A DNA stretch of 64,000 nucleotides from Blastocatellia bacterium (GTDB taxonomy: Bacteria; Acidobacteriota; Blastocatellia; UBA7656; JADIYM01), in the NCBI GenBank assembly GCA_016705245.1, contig JADIYM010000008.1, positions 248,001 to 312,000 of the forward strand, read 5' to 3'. A model generated the notes under the pieces. The model made no database searches, was not told the DNA's origin, and worked only from the letters and a program-made list of their open reading frames with translations. Below, piece after piece: positions 8,867-17,258 of this stretch. The stretch's first letter is position 1. Each line of letters opens with the position of its first letter. A program made the position numbers and the translations under genes.

Positions 8867-9460
8867 ATGGCTCGACGACGCAGTCTGATGTTTGTGGCCG
8901 TGGTGGCTCTTGCTCTCCTCACCGCACCGGTAGCACGAGCCGCGCTCACGATGGAGCGGCTGCGGGACTACGTGCAGAAGGCTGGCGCGAAAATCGACTC
9001 GGCGGATGGCAATCTTCTCGTCACGAGCGTGTCGTCGGGAGGTCCTCGCGTCGAGATCCGGGTTCTGAACGATTCGACCCGACACCGGATCGGCCTGTAC
9101 GCCTACGGCTTCGGGAACGTGGCGGATGCTAAGAGCGCCGAGTCTCTCTTCGAGTACCTGCTCGTCGCCAACAGCGAGCTCGGCACCGGCGGGTTCTTCA
9201 TCGACAAGGATCGCGACGTTGGCTACAAGCTGCTACTCGATACGCGCGACACCCTGAGCGCGCAGACGTTCCAGATCAAGTTTCTGGCGATGGTCGCCGT
9301 GATCCGCGCGCGTCGTCCCGCAATTCTGAAGCTCGTCGGCGGCGCTTCGACGCGCGAGAAGCCGACGGATCAACCGCCGGGTGACGCCGGAGAATCAGGG
9401 ACTGAGCCGGAAGTTCCCGTGACGATGGTGCAGCAGGTTCCACGATCGCGGCGGCGGTGA
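8867..9460 (+). CDS. Secreted YbjN-like hypothetical protein
   Basis: 197 residues; start ATG 8867 (MARRRSLMFVAVVALALL) has GGAGG ten bases upstream and begins a clear signal peptide ending near ARA. The mature part (ERLRDYVQKAGAKIDSADG..., VEIRVLNDS, FEYLLVANSELGTGGFFIDKD) resembles the YbjN / type III chaperone-like fold in which a short domain is built from alternating strands and helices. The C-terminal 40 residues are polar and disordered-looking. Its TGA overlaps the GTG of the next gene, so it is cotranscribed with the two homocysteine methyltransferases. No enzymatic motif seen; function unknown. Confidence 0.65.
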   Translation: MARRRSLMFVAVVALALLTAPVARAALTMERLRDYVQKAGAKIDSADGNLLVTSVSSGGPRVEIRVLNDSTRHRIGLYAYGFGNVADAKSAESLFEYLLVANSELGTGGFFIDKDRDVGYKLLLDTRDTLSAQTFQIKFLAMVAVIRARRPAILKLVGGASTREKPTDQPPGDAGESGTEPEVPVTMVQQVPRSRRR

Positions 9461-10293
9461 CTTTCCGCGAGGCCTTGGCGGACGGCCCCCTCCTGCTCGA
9501 CGGGGCCACGGGAACGGAGCTGATCGCCAACGGCTGTCCGTCCGATCGGCCGCCAGCGATCTGGTCGATTGAGCGGCCCGACGACGTCCGACGCGTTGTG
9601 ACGGCTTCGGTCGATGCCGGAGCCAGGGTCGTGATGACGAACACGTTCTGCGCCGCGCCGGCGTTCGTCGATCCGTGGGGTGTCGATTCCAGCGAGGTCA
9701 TCTCGCGATCGATCGACATCGCGCGCGATGCCGCCGGCGGCCGGGCGTTCGTAGCGGCCAGCCTCTCCGTGGTATCGCCGGACGGTTCGCCGGGTAACGA
9801 TGGCGACGCGGAGTATCGGCGTCAGTCGGAACTGTTCTGTTCCGGCGGGGTCGACGCGATCGTGATCGAAACAATGACGTCGATTGACGAACTGCGAAGG
9901 GCGGTTCTGGGCGCAAGCGCTGTTCGCGAAGGCACGCCGCTCGTCGCGTGCATGTCATTCGGTCCGGACCTTCGAACGATCGATGGCACGCTTCCCGAGG
10001 AAATGGCCTGGGTTCTCGAGGACCTCGGTGCGGACGCCGGGGGCGTGAACTGCTGCGATGGCCCAGAGACGGTGCTTCGCGTCGTCGAGGCACTTGCGCG
10101 TGCGACGGACCTGCCAATCTGGGCCAAGCCAAACGCCGGACTGCCTGGCGCAGGTGTCGACGACGACGCCTTCGCGGCCTTTGCGGTCCGAATCGTCGGC
10201 GCCGGCGCAGACGCGATCGGTGGCTGCTGCGGGACGACGCCCCAGACCATTAGAGCCATCGGGAAACTCCTCGGGTCTCAACGAAAAGCCTGA
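9457..10293 (+). CDS. Homocysteine S-methyltransferase family protein
   Basis: 278 residues from GTG 9457, overlapping the preceding stop (GTGA). It is a stand-alone S-methyl_trans barrel: LLDGATGTELIANG at the N-terminus, MTNTFCAAPAF, VIETMTSIDELR, GGVNCCDGPE carrying the first zinc Cys, and GGCCGTTPQTI with the other two. All three zinc ligands are present, so it should activate a thiol such as homocysteine. The methyl donor could be methionine derivatives, betaine or a corrinoid partner; the sequence does not say. It is paralogous to the N-terminal half of the upstream bifunctional enzyme and likely in the same operon. Confidence 0.88.
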   Translation: MTFREALADGPLLLDGATGTELIANGCPSDRPPAIWSIERPDDVRRVVTASVDAGARVVMTNTFCAAPAFVDPWGVDSSEVISRSIDIARDAAGGRAFVAASLSVVSPDGSPGNDGDAEYRRQSELFCSGGVDAIVIETMTSIDELRRAVLGASAVREGTPLVACMSFGPDLRTIDGTLPEEMAWVLEDLGADAGGVNCCDGPETVLRVVEALARATDLPIWAKPNAGLPGAGVDDDAFAAFAVRIVGAGADAIGGCCGTTPQTIRAIGKLLGSQRKA

Positions 10294-10302
10294 GTAGTTG
10301 CT

Positions 10303-10376
10303 TCCTTTGCGCCTTTGCGCCTTTGCGTCTTTGCGTGAAATCTCGCGCAATGGCGCAAAGGCGCAAAGCCGCAAAA
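10303..10376. repeat. Palindromic repeat copy 2
   Basis: Left arm about 10305-10337 made of four CTTTGCG units, right arm about 10341-10375 of CGCAAAG-type units; a few mismatches (an ATGG where the arm would have AAGG). It separates the methyltransferase operon from the thioesterase promoter and may end the former transcript. Confidence 0.78.
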
Positions 10377-10411
10377 GAAGAAGAAGGATCCGAACACTTC
10401 AAAAATTCCCT

Positions 10412-10440
10412 TTGAGTAAGACGAACGTTCGTGCTAAATA
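10412..10440 (+). promoter_or_regulatory. Promoter with embedded operator palindrome for the thioesterase-tetR operon
   Basis: TTGAGT at 10412-10417 and TAAATA at 10435-10440, 17 bases apart. The spacer contains the perfect 12-base palindrome ACGAACGTTCGT at 10421-10432. A repressor bound there would block RNA polymerase. A TetR-type gene is encoded 490 bases downstream in the same operon, so autoregulation is likely; TetR-family operators are often palindromes of this kind. Confidence 0.6.
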
Positions 10441-10471
10441 CGACGACGCTGAAGCGAGGAGGTACCAGAAG

Positions 10472-10948
10472 ATGGCGTCGCAGGCGATTCTGACCGAGAC
10501 CCAGGACAAGCGGTTCGTCAACGTGGCACACGTGCACTTCGATGAGCTCGATGCCATGCACATGCTTCACAACGCCCGCTTCTTCATTCACATGGAGCGG
10601 ACGGCTTCTGCGTTTCTGCGAGAGCTCGGCAGGCGATGGGAGCGAAACGTCGCAGACAACCCGGACCAGTTCTCAGTCGTGAAGACTCAGACCATTGACT
10701 ACCGTGTGCCGTTCCTCGGTACGGGAGAGCTCCGCGTCGAAATGGCGGTCATCAAGCTCGGGCGGACGAGCTGTTCGCTTCGATTCCTCTTTACCGATCC
10801 TGAATCGACCGTCGTGTACGCAAGGGGCGAACGGACGATCGTGAAGCTGGATTCCGTCACCCTGCGACCGTCGCCGTGGACGGCGGAATTTCGTCAGGCC
10901 GTATCCGGTCTCATTCGGGAGGACAGCGATGTTGATGTCCGGCAGTGA
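10472..10948 (+). CDS. Acyl-CoA thioesterase, 4-hydroxybenzoyl-CoA thioesterase (hotdog) family
   Basis: 158 residues from ATG 10472, with GGAGG 11 bases upstream. The N-terminal segment FVNVAHVHFDELDAMHMLHNARFF is the hotdog signature: Asp in the FDELDAM loop and the His-Asn pair of the HNARFF helix start. Then DYRVPFLGTGELRVEM and CSLRFLFTD complete the fold. Substrate is an acyl-CoA of unknown chain. The end overlaps the TetR gene by 20 bases, so the two are translationally linked and presumably regulated together by the operator at 10421-10432. Confidence 0.85.
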   Translation: MASQAILTETQDKRFVNVAHVHFDELDAMHMLHNARFFIHMERTASAFLRELGRRWERNVADNPDQFSVVKTQTIDYRVPFLGTGELRVEMAVIKLGRTSCSLRFLFTDPESTVVYARGERTIVKLDSVTLRPSPWTAEFRQAVSGLIREDSDVDVRQ

Positions 10949-11648
10949 ACAACAGGGTCCGCGCGGCCGTGTGGCCCAGGGAGAACGAACGCGGGCGGCG
11001 ATCCTGCGAGCCGCAGTCGATCTCGCATCCATCGAGGGACTCGAAGGACTGACCATTGGCAGGCTCTCAACGGAGCTCGCCATGAGCAAGAGCGGGCTCT
11101 TTGCTCACTTCGGATCGAAGGAGGAGCTCCAGCTCGCAACGATAGAAGCTGCGAGGGCGATCTTCATCGAAGAAGTGGTCCGGCCGGTTCTGGAGTCCAG
11201 CGAGCGAGGATTGCCGCGCATCTGGGAGCTCTGCGAACGATGGACCGAATACGCCCAGCGCGGCGTGTTCAAGGGCGGCTGCTTTTTCGCGGCGGCATCC
11301 TCGGAGTTTGACGGCCGACCCGGCCCGGTGCGCGACCGCATCGCCGAAATCATGCTGGAGTGGCTCGCCGCACTCGAACGCGGCGTTCGAGAGGCTCAGG
11401 AGATCGGCCATCTCGACGCAAAGGCCGACCCGCGGCAGATCGCTTTCGAATTCAATGCCCTCGAGATGGCCGGCAACTGGGCCTTCCAGCTCTACGGCGA
11501 CCTCAAGGCCTTCACAAGAGCCCGCGAAGCCATTCGCGAGCGCCTCCGGTCTGCGGCGACGGCGCAGGCGCCGCCCATCGCGTCGCTTGGCACGGCTCGC
11601 CGCGAAGGCAAACTTTCGTCGTTTGCACGCTCCAGCTCCAACGAATAG
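10929..11648 (+). CDS. TetR/AcrR family transcriptional regulator
   Basis: 239 residues from ATG 10929; GGGAGGA six bases upstream supports this start over the ATG at 10935. Residues about 17-65 are the TetR helix-turn-helix (RAAILRAAVDLASIEGLEGLTIGRLSTELAMSKSGLFAHFGSKEELQ in register with the family). The ligand-binding part contains GVFKGGCFFAAASSEFDGRPGPVR, typical of the TetR subfamily with a YCDxx-like C-terminal domain. It overlaps the thioesterase gene, so an acyl-CoA or fatty-acid derivative is a reasonable inducer guess. Predicted to bind the palindrome in its own promoter. Confidence 0.9.
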   Translation: MLMSGSEQQGPRGRVAQGERTRAAILRAAVDLASIEGLEGLTIGRLSTELAMSKSGLFAHFGSKEELQLATIEAARAIFIEEVVRPVLESSERGLPRIWELCERWTEYAQRGVFKGGCFFAAASSEFDGRPGPVRDRIAEIMLEWLAALERGVREAQEIGHLDAKADPRQIAFEFNALEMAGNWAFQLYGDLKAFTRAREAIRERLRSAATAQAPPIASLGTARREGKLSSFARSSSNE

Positions 11649-11660
11649 GCTGCCCGGATC

Positions 11661-12845
11661 ATGAAGAATCGTATCTCGGCGAAAGCCGCCAGTTTCACCG
11701 AATCCGTGATCCGCGACATGACGCGGCAGGCGAACGCCCACGGCGCCATCAACCTCTCGCAGGGCTTTCCTGACTTTCCCGCGCCCGAAGCAATCAAGCA
11801 GGCCGCTTCCGAGGCCTTGTTCGCCGATGTGAATCAGTACGCGATCACGTGGGGCGCAAAGCGGCTTCGCGACGCGATCGCGGTGAAGACGTCGTGGCAT
11901 CTCGGTCTCGACGTCGATCCCGAACGCGAGCTCACGGTGACGTGCGGATCGACGGAGGGAATGATCGCCACGATGCTGGCCATCATCGATCCCGGCGACG
12001 AGGTCGTCATCTTCGAGCCGTACTACGAAAACTACGGGCCCGACGTGATCCTCTCGGGTGCTACGCCGCGCTTCGTGCCGCTGACCGCGCCCGATTGGAC
12101 GTTCGATCACGATGAGCTGCGGGCTGCGTTCTCGGAACGCACGAAGGCGATCATCCTCTGCAATCCGGGGAATCCGACGGGCCACGTATTCACGCGGGCG
12201 CAACTCGAGACAATCGCGCAGCTGTGTCAGGAGTTCGATGTCGTCGCGGTCACCGACGAGATCTACGAGCACATTCTCTACGACGGCGCCGATCACATCT
12301 CGATCGCGACCATCGACGGCATGCGGGACCGGACCGTGACCATCAACAGCCTTTCAAAGACCTACGCGGTTACGGGTTGGCGGGTCGGCTACGTCATTGC
12401 GCCGCCGGACCTGACATCCGCGATTCGAAAGGTGCACGACTTCCTCACGGTTGGAGCCGCCGCTCCGCTGCAGGAAGCCGGCGCCGTCGCGCTCGGCTTC
12501 GGGCGCGAGTACTACGGAAAGCTCCAGGCGGATTACGCCCGGCGCCGCGACCTTCTCCTTCCCGCGCTCGAAGAGGCCGGATTCCGTTGCTCGCGACCCC
12601 GTGGTGCCTACTACGTCATGACCGACATCTCGAGCTTCGGGTTCGACGACGACGTGTCATTCGCCAGGCATCTCGTCGCGGAAGTCGGCGTCGCCGTGGT
12701 TCCGGGCTCGAGCTTCTACAGCCGTCCGGAGCTCGGGAAATCGCAGGTGCGATTCTGCTTCTGCAAACGCGATGAAACCCTGAATGCCGCGGCCGAACGC
12801 CTGTTGACGCGCATGCACGGCCACGGATCCAAAGCGTGGAACTGA
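11661..12845 (+). CDS. PLP-dependent class I/II aminotransferase
   Basis: 394 residues from ATG 11661, 12 bases after tetR. It has the fold-type I hallmarks: NLSQGFPDFPAP near the N-terminus, CGSTEGM binding the phosphate, NPGNPTGHVF with the conserved Asn, DEIYEHILYDG with the PLP-contacting Asp and Tyr, SLSKTYAVTGWRVGY with the Schiff-base Lys, and a C-terminal VRFCFCKRDE with the carboxylate-binding Arg. The SQGFPDFP start is shared with kynurenine/methionine aminotransferases of the YbdL type, so an amino donor such as methionine, glutamine or an aromatic amino acid is likely. Position after the one-carbon genes fits methionine metabolism, but that is inference. Confidence 0.9.
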   Translation: MKNRISAKAASFTESVIRDMTRQANAHGAINLSQGFPDFPAPEAIKQAASEALFADVNQYAITWGAKRLRDAIAVKTSWHLGLDVDPERELTVTCGSTEGMIATMLAIIDPGDEVVIFEPYYENYGPDVILSGATPRFVPLTAPDWTFDHDELRAAFSERTKAIILCNPGNPTGHVFTRAQLETIAQLCQEFDVVAVTDEIYEHILYDGADHISIATIDGMRDRTVTINSLSKTYAVTGWRVGYVIAPPDLTSAIRKVHDFLTVGAAAPLQEAGAVALGFGREYYGKLQADYARRRDLLLPALEEAGFRCSRPRGAYYVMTDISSFGFDDDVSFARHLVAEVGVAVVPGSSFYSRPELGKSQVRFCFCKRDETLNAAAERLLTRMHGHGSKAWN

Positions 12846-12878
12846 CCCGATATCTCGTTGAAACGTGAGGGAGGAATT

Positions 12879-13385
12879 ATGTCGTCAGCCAGACAAGCCG
12901 CAGCACTCAACGTCCAGATGAAGCGAAACTATGACTTTTCGCGACGGATGCTCGATGGGCTCCTCGAGGACTTCACTTCCGAGGAAGCGCTGGAGCGCGT
13001 CGGCGATTTCAAGCCGCTGGTCTGGTACCTCGGACACATTGCGGTGGCAGAGAACGCGTGGCTCCAGCTACATCGGGGCGCCGAGTCAGTGCTTCCCGAG
13101 GGACACATGAGCCGCTACAGCCGCGGTTCCGACGGCGATGCGGACTTCGGCGATGCGTCGCTCGACGAGATGACGTCGCTGCTCGGGACGCTGCGCGAGC
13201 GTATGAAGGGGGCAATTGCCGAGATCGAGCCCGAAGATCTGGAGCGCGAGACGCCGGTCGACGTCTTTCCGCCGCTGAAGCAGTGCGGGAACGCCTTCGC
13301 TCTCGTGTGCGGTCACAACGCCTACCACGCCGGACAGATTCAACTGCTGCGCCGCGCCATGGGCAAACCTGCGACGTTTGGCTGA
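12879..13385 (+). CDS. DinB family protein
   Basis: 168 residues; ATG about 12879 preceded by GGAGGA at ideal spacing, chosen over a TTG 21 bases earlier. The product is a four-helix bundle of the DinB/YfiT type with the three metal-site histidines visible: WYLGHIAVAENAW, then CGHNAYHAGQIQLLRR with two. In this family such proteins bind a divalent metal and often act as thiol transferases, though many have no known function. Last gene of a rightward group that starts with the thioesterase. Confidence 0.85.
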   Translation: MSSARQAAALNVQMKRNYDFSRRMLDGLLEDFTSEEALERVGDFKPLVWYLGHIAVAENAWLQLHRGAESVLPEGHMSRYSRGSDGDADFGDASLDEMTSLLGTLRERMKGAIAEIEPEDLERETPVDVFPPLKQCGNAFALVCGHNAYHAGQIQLLRRAMGKPATFG

Positions 13386-13562
13386 TGGGCGAGTCGAGTT
13401 GACCTACCGCCCAGAATTCGTGCGACCGGTTCGGTCTGAGGGTAGAGGGTCACTTTTGATCCAGGTACCAGCACGAATTTGAGCGACGCGGAACTCGAAA
13501 AGCGAAGCAGGTAGCGGAATGGACTGATCCCTGCCGTGGCTCGGTGCAGGCTCGCTGCTCAC

Positions 13563-13660
13563 TTTGCGTCTTTGCGTCTTCCTCTGCGCCTTTGCGAGAG
13601 ACTCTTCAAGCCGTCGAAGAAGTTCTCGCAAAGGCGCAGAGGAAGACGCAAAGACGCAAA
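13563..13660. repeat. Palindromic repeat copy 3
   Basis: Arms 13563-13607 and 13616-13660, nearly perfect over about 40 bases. The left arm reads TTTGCGTCTTTGCGTC then TTCCTCTGCGCC and TTTGCGAGAG; the right arm is its complement in reverse, including the TTCC insertion, so the arms match each other better than they match other copies. Confidence 0.85.
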
Positions 13661-13736
13661 AGAGCGACTGAAACGAAAAGGACCGATTCGACGCGAGACG
13701 AAGTCAGATTGACCCACTACCGATCTGAGGGGTCGG

Positions 13737-13766
13737 TTGACAAGATTTCACGCAACGACTGATAGT
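13737..13766 (+). promoter_or_regulatory. Candidate sigma70 promoter for the beta-helix operon
   Basis: Perfect TTGACA at 13737-13742, 18-base spacer, GATAGT at 13761-13766 (four of six). About 105 bases upstream of the ATG at 13880. Confidence 0.5.
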
Positions 13767-13879
13767 TACGACCGGGAAGTTCTCCCGTCCCGAAGTTCTG
13801 CTTCACGCAGCGCCAGCCCGGCGCGACGAGCGTGAAACATCCGATCAGCGAAGCAAGAAGAGAACGAGGAAGCACGACG

Positions 13880-15334
13880 ATGCAAATTGGCGCCAAGCAC
13901 CTCTCGTGGTCCGCGATGGCCATCGGACTGTTCGCCCAGACTGCCTTGCTGGCTGGAGCGATCGCCATCACGAACTCGTCAACGGCACAGGCCCAGGTTG
14001 GCGACAGCGACCGCCCGCAGAACCGCAAGAGCACGACGAAGTCGGCATCGCCGAGGCCAAAGACGCCTAAGGCGACGCCGCCCGTCCGAAAGCCTTCGAC
14101 CGCTGCGAAGGGACTCATCGTGTCGCCGTCCGGTCCGTATCGCTCCATCGGCGATGCGATCGCGGATTCGCCGAGCGGTGGGCGCATCACCGTGCGCCCC
14201 GGCACTTACAGCGAAGGCGTGATCGTCGATCGAGGCATCCAGCTCATCGCCGAGGGTGCGGTCGAGGACGTTCGGATCGAGTCCCCAGACAAGGACGGAA
14301 TTCTGATCGACACCGACGAGCCCGTCACCATTCGAGGCTTCACGATTCGAAGCGTCGCCGGTCGGCAAGGGGCCAAGTTCTATGGCATCGACATTCCACA
14401 GGGACGGCCGATCATCCAGGACTGCGACATCAGCTCCGATTCACTGGCATCGATCGCCATTCACACTCGCGGCACGAATCCGACGATTCAGCGTTGCCAG
14501 ATCGTCAACGGCGCGGCGGGTGGGGTCTTCATTTACGAAGGCGCACAGGGGAAAATCGAGGACTGCAACATCTGGGGTCATGAGCTGGCAAACGTCGAGA
14601 TAAAGGACGGGTCGTACCCCTCGTTCCTGCGCGTAAAGATTCACGACGGAGCTGCGGGCGGGATCTTCCTCAACTCAGGAGGGTCGGGTGTGTTCGAGGA
14701 CTGCGACGTGTACCGAAACACACTTGCAAACGTCGAGATCCGCGACCCGAGCAAGCCGGTCTTCCGGCGCTGCAAGATGCGCGAGGGAAAGCAGGGCGGC
14801 ATTTACGTGTACGGGAACGGCCAGGGGACGTTTGAGAACTGCGACATCGTCGGGAACTCGCTCGCCGGCGTCGAGGTGAAGACCGGCGGCGCTCCGACGC
14901 TTCGAAACTGCCGCATCACCGGCGGAAAGGTGAGCGGTTTGTTCATAGGCGTCGACGGCCTCGGTCTGATCGAGAACTGCGACATATCGGGCAACACGTT
15001 CGCGGGACTCGAAATTCGAGAGCGCGGGAATCCGGTCGTACGGGGAACGCGGATTCACAGTGGCCAGCAGGGCGGCGTGTTCGTGTATGAGGGAGGTCGA
15101 GGCACGATCGAGGACTGCGACATCGTCGAGAACACTCGCGCGGGAATCGAGATCAAGTCGTTCGGAAATCCGCTCTTCCGCCGCTGCCGGATCAATCGGA
15201 ACGGGTACGAGGGTGTCTGGGTCTACGAGCGCGGCGCAGGCACGTTCGAATACTGCGACGTGTCGGCCAATCAACGTGGAGCCTGGGACGTCTCGGCGGA
15301 TGCCACGGTCAAGCGCGTGGGCAATCGGGAATAG
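13880..15334 (+). CDS. Secreted right-handed parallel beta-helix protein (first of a tandem pair)
   Basis: 484 residues from ATG 13880, with GAGGAA upstream. A signal peptide spans about residues 1-38 (ending TAQAQ). A disordered, lysine-rich linker follows (RPQNRKSTTKSASPRPK). From about residue 75 the protein begins with the pectate-lyase-like segment VSPSGPYRSIGDAIADSPSGG and RPGTYSEGVIVDR, then some twelve turns of about 23 residues carrying repeated NCDI.GN.LAGVEV / GGVFVYEGG motifs. It ends with CRINRNGYEGVWV and RGAWDV. The fold suits carbohydrate or surface binding; I see no catalytic signature. The next gene is a paralogue starting four bases after the stop. Confidence 0.85.
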   Translation: MQIGAKHLSWSAMAIGLFAQTALLAGAIAITNSSTAQAQVGDSDRPQNRKSTTKSASPRPKTPKATPPVRKPSTAAKGLIVSPSGPYRSIGDAIADSPSGGRITVRPGTYSEGVIVDRGIQLIAEGAVEDVRIESPDKDGILIDTDEPVTIRGFTIRSVAGRQGAKFYGIDIPQGRPIIQDCDISSDSLASIAIHTRGTNPTIQRCQIVNGAAGGVFIYEGAQGKIEDCNIWGHELANVEIKDGSYPSFLRVKIHDGAAGGIFLNSGGSGVFEDCDVYRNTLANVEIRDPSKPVFRRCKMREGKQGGIYVYGNGQGTFENCDIVGNSLAGVEVKTGGAPTLRNCRITGGKVSGLFIGVDGLGLIENCDISGNTFAGLEIRERGNPVVRGTRIHSGQQGGVFVYEGGRGTIEDCDIVENTRAGIEIKSFGNPLFRRCRINRNGYEGVWVYERGAGTFEYCDVSANQRGAWDVSADATVKRVGNRE

Positions 15335-15338
15335 GCTC

Positions 15339-16955
15339 GTGAACCGATCGGCGCCAAGCCTGGCTGCGGTCGTGGCAGTCATCGTGGTCTCAACCGTGGC
15401 GACCGGCGCTCCCCAGCGCCGGTCCGGCACGAGAGTCGGCGCCGCGCCGCGCGCAACGCGCGACTTCGTCGTTTCGCCGGGTGGACCCTACCGGACGATC
15501 GCGTCCGCGGTGGCGGCGGCAACGGCTGGGGCTCGAGTCGTTGTACGACCGGGAACCTACAAAGAGAGTCTCGTCATCGAGCGCCCGGTGACCATTGTCG
15601 GCGAAGGCGCTCGATCCGACATCGTGATCGAGAGCACCGATGTCGACGCGATGGTTGTGACGTCCGATTTGGCCGTCGTGCGCGGCCTCACCCTCAGGGT
15701 CTCCGGGTCGTCGTCAACCCCGGACTGCTATGGCATCGACGTGGCCGGAGGCCGACTGTCGCTCGAGCAGTGCGATGTTTCATCGGAAGCCCTTGCCGGC
15801 GTTGCAGTCCACGGCGCTGGAGGTCGCCTCGTGGCGATCGGATGCCGTTTCGGCGACGGTCGCGCTGGCGGCGTGCTGGCGTACGACGGCGGAAGCGTCG
15901 AGCTCGAATCCTGCGACGTCGCATCGAACGCGCTGGCTGGCATCGAAGTGGCCGATGCAGGACGCGTCTCCGCGCGCCGCACGCGAATTCACGACGGCGG
16001 CGCGAGCGGTGCCTTCGTTCATTCGGGAGGCGTTCTCGATGTCGAAGACTGCGAAATCTTCAGGAACGCCTTCTCCGGATTCGAGGTACGGGATCGCGGT
16101 GCTGTTACGGCGCGTCGGACTCGACTGTACGACAACGCTCGCTCAGGGGTGACCGTGACGAAGAGCGCAACCGCGATGCTCGACGACATCGACGTGATGC
16201 GCAACAAGCTGGCCGGCGTCGAGGTTTCGGATGCAGGCCTGGTCGCCGTCCGCCGTTCACGTATCTCCGATGGCGCGCAACAGGGGGTACTCGCCACCCG
16301 TGGCGGAACCGGGACAATCGATGATTCCGATGTTTCCGGCAACGGATCCGCTGGAATCGAGGTTGTCGACGGCGGATCGCTCTTCGTGCGGTGGACGAAG
16401 ATCCGAAACGGACTGGCGGCCGGCGTCCTGTGCTCAAAAGCCGCCGGGGTGTTCGAGGATTGCGATATTGCGGCCAACGCCCTGGCAGGAGCCGACATTC
16501 GCGCCGGCTCAACCCCGGTTTTCCGGCGTTGCCGATTCCGCGACGGTCAAACGTCGGGAGTCTTCGCGAGCGATCGGAGCGAAGCCCTGTTTGACGACTG
16601 TGACATCGCCGCGAATGCGCTGTCCGGTCTCGAGATCAAGTCCGGCGCCAACCCGCTGATACGACGCACGAAAGTGCGCGACAACAAGCAGGGCGGCGTC
16701 TTCACTTACGAAAAGGCGCTCGGGATACTCGAGGAGTGCGACGTCATCGGCAATGCCTTTGCCGGCGTCGAGATCCGCGACGGAGCCGCGCCGGTCGTTC
16801 GTCGTTGCCGGATCAACAGGAACGGCTACGAAGGCGTTTGGGTGCACAAGGGAGGCGCCGGGCGAATCGAGGGCAGCAACCTCTCCGGTAACGGCCGCGG
16901 AGCGTGGGACGTCGAGACGAGTACCACGGTGGAACGAATCGGAAACATCGAGTAA
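15339..16955 (+). CDS. Secreted right-handed parallel beta-helix protein (second of the tandem pair)
   Basis: 538 residues from GTG 15339, four bases after the first paralogue's stop. The N-terminus NRSAPSLAAVVAVIVVSTVATGAPQ is a signal peptide. The same layout follows: VSPGGPYRTIASAVAAATAG, RPGTYKESLVIERPVTIVGEGA, then about sixteen beta-helix turns with CDVASNALAGIEV-type repeats, and an end (CRINRNGYEGVWVHKGGAG, RGAWDVETST) almost the same as its neighbour. Length difference comes from extra turns. The pair probably arose by duplication and turn gain. Extracellular or surface role is inferred from the export signal; no substrate can be named. Confidence 0.85.
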   Translation: MNRSAPSLAAVVAVIVVSTVATGAPQRRSGTRVGAAPRATRDFVVSPGGPYRTIASAVAAATAGARVVVRPGTYKESLVIERPVTIVGEGARSDIVIESTDVDAMVVTSDLAVVRGLTLRVSGSSSTPDCYGIDVAGGRLSLEQCDVSSEALAGVAVHGAGGRLVAIGCRFGDGRAGGVLAYDGGSVELESCDVASNALAGIEVADAGRVSARRTRIHDGGASGAFVHSGGVLDVEDCEIFRNAFSGFEVRDRGAVTARRTRLYDNARSGVTVTKSATAMLDDIDVMRNKLAGVEVSDAGLVAVRRSRISDGAQQGVLATRGGTGTIDDSDVSGNGSAGIEVVDGGSLFVRWTKIRNGLAAGVLCSKAAGVFEDCDIAANALAGADIRAGSTPVFRRCRFRDGQTSGVFASDRSEALFDDCDIAANALSGLEIKSGANPLIRRTKVRDNKQGGVFTYEKALGILEECDVIGNAFAGVEIRDGAAPVVRRCRINRNGYEGVWVHKGGAGRIEGSNLSGNGRGAWDVETSTTVERIGNIE

Positions 16956-16969
16956 GGCTCGAGGGAACC

Positions 16970-17167
16970 TCAAGCGTCAGCGGGTGTCGTATCCTCGACG
17001 AGGCGGACGTCGCCGTTGCGAATCAGTTCGACGAGGCGTCCGACTTCGAGGCGCTCCTCCTCGGTCAGCTCAGGATCTTCTGCGACGGCGTGAACGAGCT
17101 CGGCACGTTCGGAACGCGTGACGACACCGTCGGCGATGATGCGACTGACGATTGAACGGATGCGCAT
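16970..17167 (-). CDS. Small acidic hypothetical protein
   Basis: 65 residues from ATG 17167 with GGGGGA about ten bases upstream. It reads MRIRSIVSRIIADGVVTRSE then a Glu-rich helix and VGRLVELIRNGDVRLVEDTTPADA. The ADGVVTRSERAEL segment resembles the TerB/calcium-binding-like helical start (a D/E-rich loop between helices), but the protein is too short to assign. It converges on the beta-helix operon and is divergent from radA with a shared 90-base promoter region. Confidence 0.55.
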   Translation of the reverse strand: MRIRSIVSRIIADGVVTRSERAELVHAVAEDPELTEEERLEVGRLVELIRNGDVRLVEDTTPADA

Positions 17168-17258
17168 GTACAGATGATCCCCCTGTTCGACAGTCAGGAT
17201 ACGCGTCTCGTACCCGGTGCTCAAGGGTGCGTGTTGGCCGTGTGCTAGACTCGGCCGC

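Larger units (their letters stand above)
13386..13879. other. 494-base intergenic region with repeat and promoter
   Basis: Contains no credible gene. It holds palindromic repeat copy 3 and a promoter for the beta-helix operon. A short direct element GATTGACCCACTACC... near 13709 and a related GGGTCACTTTTGATCC near 13448 were looked at but show no clear structure. Confidence 0.6.

Noticed and set aside
10298..10471. N-terminal extension of the thioesterase through repeat copy 2 (reads RLCAFASLREISRNGAKAQ)
   Set aside because: It only translates the palindrome; ATG 10472 has a good ribosome site and starts the fold.
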